From the NCBI GenBank assembly GCA_015039465.1, contig MU130569.1:51968-115967 (forward strand): a stretch of 64,000 nt of DNA. The letters run 5' to 3'. Below, in pieces: positions 60,441 to 64,000 of this stretch (positions are counted from its first letter, which is position 1; the number at the start of each line of letters is the position of its first letter). Source of the DNA: Phlegmacium glaucopus. Taxonomy: Eukaryota; Basidiomycota; Agaricomycetes; Agaricales; Cortinariaceae. The notes below the pieces were generated by a model. It was not told where the DNA came from. It saw only the letters and a program-made list of their open reading frames with translations, and ran no database searches. The position numbers were made by a program, and so were the translations under genes.

Positions 60441-60950
60441 ATCGTGCACCAATACTGATTGGTAGCATGAGAACAAAGCTTAAAAGTTGCCATCATGAAA
60501 ATAAGCGGACTTTGAATTCACTTACCTATTTTGGAAGCAACCCTGAATCGTGTTCCTGGTCAATAAATTCATTTGTTCAACATTATCATCCTCATCGCTC
60601 ATTGTATTCTCAATGTCTCACACTATGCTATCCATCATTTACACCATCAACATGCTCCTAAACATCTACCATCCATTTGTTCCTTAGCTAGCAATATCGC
60701 GCACCAATACTGATTGGTAGTGTGAGAACAAAGCTTAAAATTTGCCATCATGAAAATAAGCGGACTTTGAATTCACTTACCTATTTTGGAAGCAGCCCTG
60801 AATTGTGTTCCTGGTCAACAAAATCATTTGTTCAGCGTTATCATCCTCATCACTCATCATATCCTCAATGTCTTCCACTATGCTATCCATCATTTACACC
60901 ATTGACATGCTCCTTAACATCTACCATCTGTTTGTCCCTTGGCTAGTGAT
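60441..60950. repeat. 255-bp direct tandem duplication
   Basis: Copies 60441-60695 and 60696-60950 align end to end with roughly 90 percent identity by eye, from atcg(t/c)gcaccaatactgatt to atctaccatc.gtttgt. No frame is kept through both copies. Confidence 0.85.
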
Positions 60951-61189
60951 ACAACAAAGCAATCAATCTACTATTTGCATTGGTCATTGGCTTGCGTTTG
61001 ATCGTATCTACGGCCCATCATTCCAAGAACGGCCCATTTATGGATGCATCAGCTACATCTCCCATTAGGCTTTGTCATTGTTGTTGTGGCTATGGACCCA
61101 CAAGTCTTTGCCTCAGCTATCTATCTTGCCATACCTCGCTCCTGGATCGCACTCAGTCCCCTATCCTCACTCATCTACCTCTTATCTCG

Positions 61190-61822
61190 GAACAACTTAA
61201 AGAACCTATGCAGCCTATCTGACTCAAGAGACTACGGACTCAGTCGGTTTTTCAGCTGCTCTTTAACCGCACGAAATTACGGGAGGGACCGGTTCTAGGA
61301 TCCTAGTTGCGAACCACCCCGACCTGGTGGTGAGTCTTCCCGTAGGAACTTACTGAACAATCCCCGCTGGCGCTCCGGGAACTGCCGACACCTCTTACTA
61401 AGCTCGACGAAAAGGTAGAGAAAAAGCTCGTGGCAAGGATCCACCAGACAGTTCCAAAATTCGAGTAGTAAGTACATCCACTCAACTAGTAAGTGGCGAA
61501 GAGATCGGTACCGACGATACCGAGGAAGAAGATAAAGCAGGTCATCCATACGACGTCGGGCATAACGAACACGGTGAAGGGAACCATAGAACAGATTGCG
61601 ACGCTGAACTTTGTCGTATCGACGGTCTCTCGGGTAACATTGACCTACGGGGAGCCCCTGATCCTCGTTGGACGAAAGGTTCTTCGAAGCTCGGTTACGG
61701 CACAGTGACTGATTTGGGCTGCCTCTTCTAAGATGCTCTCCTCTCCTGCTGGCACACCTAAGCCGTCCACAAGAGCTACGTTCCCGTCGCACCGGGTTCG
61801 AAGATAGTACACAGTAGCCGTA
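61190..61822. other. LINE ORF1 (gag-like) reading frame, mirror-oriented
   Basis: Reading plus-strand bases from 61822 down to 61190 without complementing gives an ATG in the context caaATGCC and ~210 codons without a stop. MPMTHDRSLGHAAL leads to a Ser/Pro stretch, GSLAAMLFQVAAL, YLLDEIEEGAIAAMARE, a coiled region with LEKEMEKQLESFSTAV, then DPRILAREGIKARQFLVD and LSLSDVSKKFNKAL. The AREGIKARQ-L-D signature is what I know from ORF1 of basidiomycete LINE/Tad-like elements. After NKAL the similarity stops, which places the edge of the mirrored block. The 165-codon frame on the ordinary minus strand here is its shadow. Confidence 0.8.
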
Positions 61823-64000
61823 AACAAAAAAACTCCGTTAAAATGAGCAGTAGTTGTCGCGGGACCTACCCGAATAACCAAACTCAACCATGCTAATCCC
61901 ATCCATCAAACATCCCCATCTCTATATCGATGATGAACACGAGACGCGGACGGAGGTTAAATGGCGTGACGATTACACACCCTTTTAAAAACTTCCAACA
62001 CCACACTCTTGTTCCTCGCAAGGCCAACACCATAGAATGATCGAATGGAAACCATACATCTCACACGATGATTGATCCATGAATCTACATATAGGTTCAC
62101 TTCATATAATCGTCACATAGATGACGAATATATGACAACATCTACCAGACACGTGTACGATAATCGTGTCGGGGATCTTCGATGGACCCCATCGTACACG
62201 TACTATTACTAGTGTGTACACACTACCGATAGTGTGTAACCAGGTCACCATACCTGTAGATGTGATAATCATATATTACATTAGATTAGATGTATCTCTA
62301 TTCTATTTGATGAGTAAATTGTCAGAGTTTAAACTGATGAAACTCAACTATTAACCTTTGTATATCGGGAACCATATCGGTGTTAGTGAAGATGGTAGTG
62401 TTTTCTACCCAGGTTCACGACCCAACTGTGTAACGACCAGACACCCTAATTACCCAAGTCCTACCTTTCTCTTAGTGTTTATAAATGTCTTTTGGTCCCT
62501 AAACTACTCCGTTATATTTTAAACGATGTATGCGCTAAACTCTGTACGTTACTCTTACCTCTTTACGTCTTTAAAGGGAGTAAGTACAACGTTTGCCAGT
62601 AAAAGAACGGTGTATCCTACCCGTTTTAGGCTTGCCTACTGGAAAGTTCTAGTGACGACTTGAGGTAATAAACGTCGACTCTCGTCTGAACCAAAAGTGA
62701 CGGGGGACCCCGATCGAGATTCAGGTTGAAGACACCGTACTGTAGGTGAAAGTCGTCACAACTGGTCAGCATAACCCCCAAAGTGTTATGTGTCGGTTCA
62801 GTGACATCGTTTTATTTACCCTTTATGGGAACTACACGGATCACGTTTAAGTTTACTCGTTCCACGCACAAGTCTTACGTCCACTTTAGACTTTTACGGA
62901 GACTAAACGTGACTCACGTAAGACAGGGAGGTAGTGTACTGTCCAACCAACCAAACAAAAAGTGGTCAATATAGAATGAGGACCACTGGTCAGTAACACC
63001 GTAGCTGGAAAAGGGACGGTAGGGGTTACAAAAAGAGTTATCTTGTATCTCATCCGTCGTATTTGTACTGTAACTACTCCTCCCCATCCATGTTGTAACA
63101 TATATTGAACAGAGTTTTACAAACTATTGAATGTGTCATATTTAGTAACAAACATAACATATATTGTGGTTGGTCTCTCGTTACCTGATCAGAAATTCAG
63201 TTTTCGGAGGGACAACAAGTAAATCCCTTCCACATTGGAACTGAACATAGTGTGTCTCCATCCCCCACTCTTATCTCTACTCCTCCTACTCTTACTTATA
63301 GAACCTTCCACTGACTCCCACCTCCTGTTCCTACTCCTACTTACTCTTTCTCAGAAGTCACTCTGATATCGTCCTGTCATACCTATTTAACTGTCAATTC
63401 CCGTCTTCTTCACTTGAATCTCCCTCCTTAAGTGACCTTAAGGTGACTCTTCTACTGACAACCCCTCATTCTTACTTAACCCTCTTTGACCCTCTTTGAT
63501 GGATAGGACCATGTTTTCTCGTCATAAATATGGATTCCTACTCCGATACATCTTGTTTTTTTTCTTTCTTCATGCGCGACAGTTTCCTTCTTACTACTTC
63601 TCTCCTGTCGACGTTCTTCTTGTCTTGTTACTTTTTCTTCTTCCTTGTTATTTTTTTAGACATTTCACAGTTTCACGTTCTCTTTTCTTTTCTTCCGTCA
63701 CATGTATCGGGTTATCGTTTTTATATAGTTGAGGTATCGGCACACCAGTACAGTTTTATACTTTCCAGGACTCAGTTGTGAACTTTCCGCGTCGGAACAA
63801 GGGCTCTTTTATGATGAACGGGTACTAGGGTACAGCGCGTCGGAATTATTGTGAACTGTGTGACGCTCTTATTAGGAGACGACGACTAAGTAGACGTTAA
63901 GGACGAATCAGCACTAGGAGGACCTGAAGGATTTAACAGTATTTCTCCCACCCTTCCGAAGTCCATGGCGCACTTACTACCAAAACCGTCACTTACTATT
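61190..64000. other. Block in mirror orientation (reads only when reversed without complementing)
   Basis: Neither strand makes sense here. Read right to left on the same strand, the text becomes ordinary fungal DNA: a long coding frame (see next entry), TATAAATA-like and CAAAATG contexts, and TG/CA-rich, CG-poor composition like 54-61 kb. Read as given, CG, GT and AC are over-represented instead. The left edge lies between about 61145 and 61200 and is not sharper than that by eye. The rest (61823-64000) shows no long frame in either sense. 62151-62202 holds an 11-bp inverted repeat and 62210-62223 a 14-bp palindrome, both of which survive mirroring. Confidence 0.85.

Noticed and set aside
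61295..61792. A 165-codon minus-strand frame rich in Arg and Leu.
   Set aside because: It is the complement shadow of the mirror-oriented LINE ORF1; its composition is unlike any protein family and it disappears when the block is put right.
62145..62225. Inverted repeats and a palindrome considered as a regulatory hairpin or replication origin.
   Set aside because: They lie inside the mirrored block, so their real orientation and context cannot be judged; symmetry alone is not enough.

Overview
The window looks like nuclear DNA of an agaricomycete (basidiomycete) fungus. Genes are broken by many short (about 50-70 nt) GT-AG introns with CTGAC/CTAAC-type branch sites. The families are also typical of mushrooms: expanded 7-TM proteins, an NB-ARC/TPR NLR, a DUF2235 hydrolase, a KDZ transposon with its companion gene, and LINE and RT remnants.

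Layout. (1) 0-28.6 kb is a decayed tandem array. Its unit is a 7-TM receptor-like gene (five copies, all minus strand) followed by a piece of a GH47 alpha-mannosidase gene. Only the last GH47 copy (26.3-28.5 kb) looks complete. The four partial copies are each joined to the first ~40 codons of what looks like a myosin-motor chitin synthase. A KDZ transposon (about 11.1-15.9 kb; transposase plus divergent companion gene) sits inside the array. (2) 29.4-32.3 kb is an MFS sugar transporter with many introns. (3) 33.6-46.1 kb holds three copies of a ~1 kb repeat, a ~757-bp TA-flanked inverted-repeat element, an NLR gene with 14 TPR units, duplicated 63-nt exons and one in-frame TGA, and a 5'-truncated DUF2235 paralogue. 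(4) 46.6-50.2 kb is a full DUF2235 gene with a helical-repeat C-terminus. (5) 50.1-53.9 kb is the most striking object in the window. It is an unbroken series of 54 GT-AG intron-like units, nearly all separated by exactly three bases, starting in phase at the end of the DUF2235 reading frame. It reads as a chain of one-codon micro-exons, or of tandem alternative terminal exons. The triplet is hypervariable while the splice signals are invariant. (6) 54-61 kb is CpG-poor, TE-rich DNA with tRNA-derived SINE-like pieces, short tandem repeats and an RT fragment with a zinc knuckle. (7) About 61.2-64.0 kb is in mirror orientation. It makes biological sense only when the plus strand is read right to left WITHOUT complementing. 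That reading reveals a LINE ORF1 (gag-like) frame of about 210 codons. No natural inversion produces this, so it is most likely a data-handling artefact.

The working genes I trust are 7-TM copy 4 (others are possibly intact), the GH47 gene at 26.3-28.5 kb, the MFS transporter, the KDZ pair and the DUF2235 gene. The NLR is well preserved but for one nonsense codon. All calls come from reading motifs and splice signals by eye; no database search was run.
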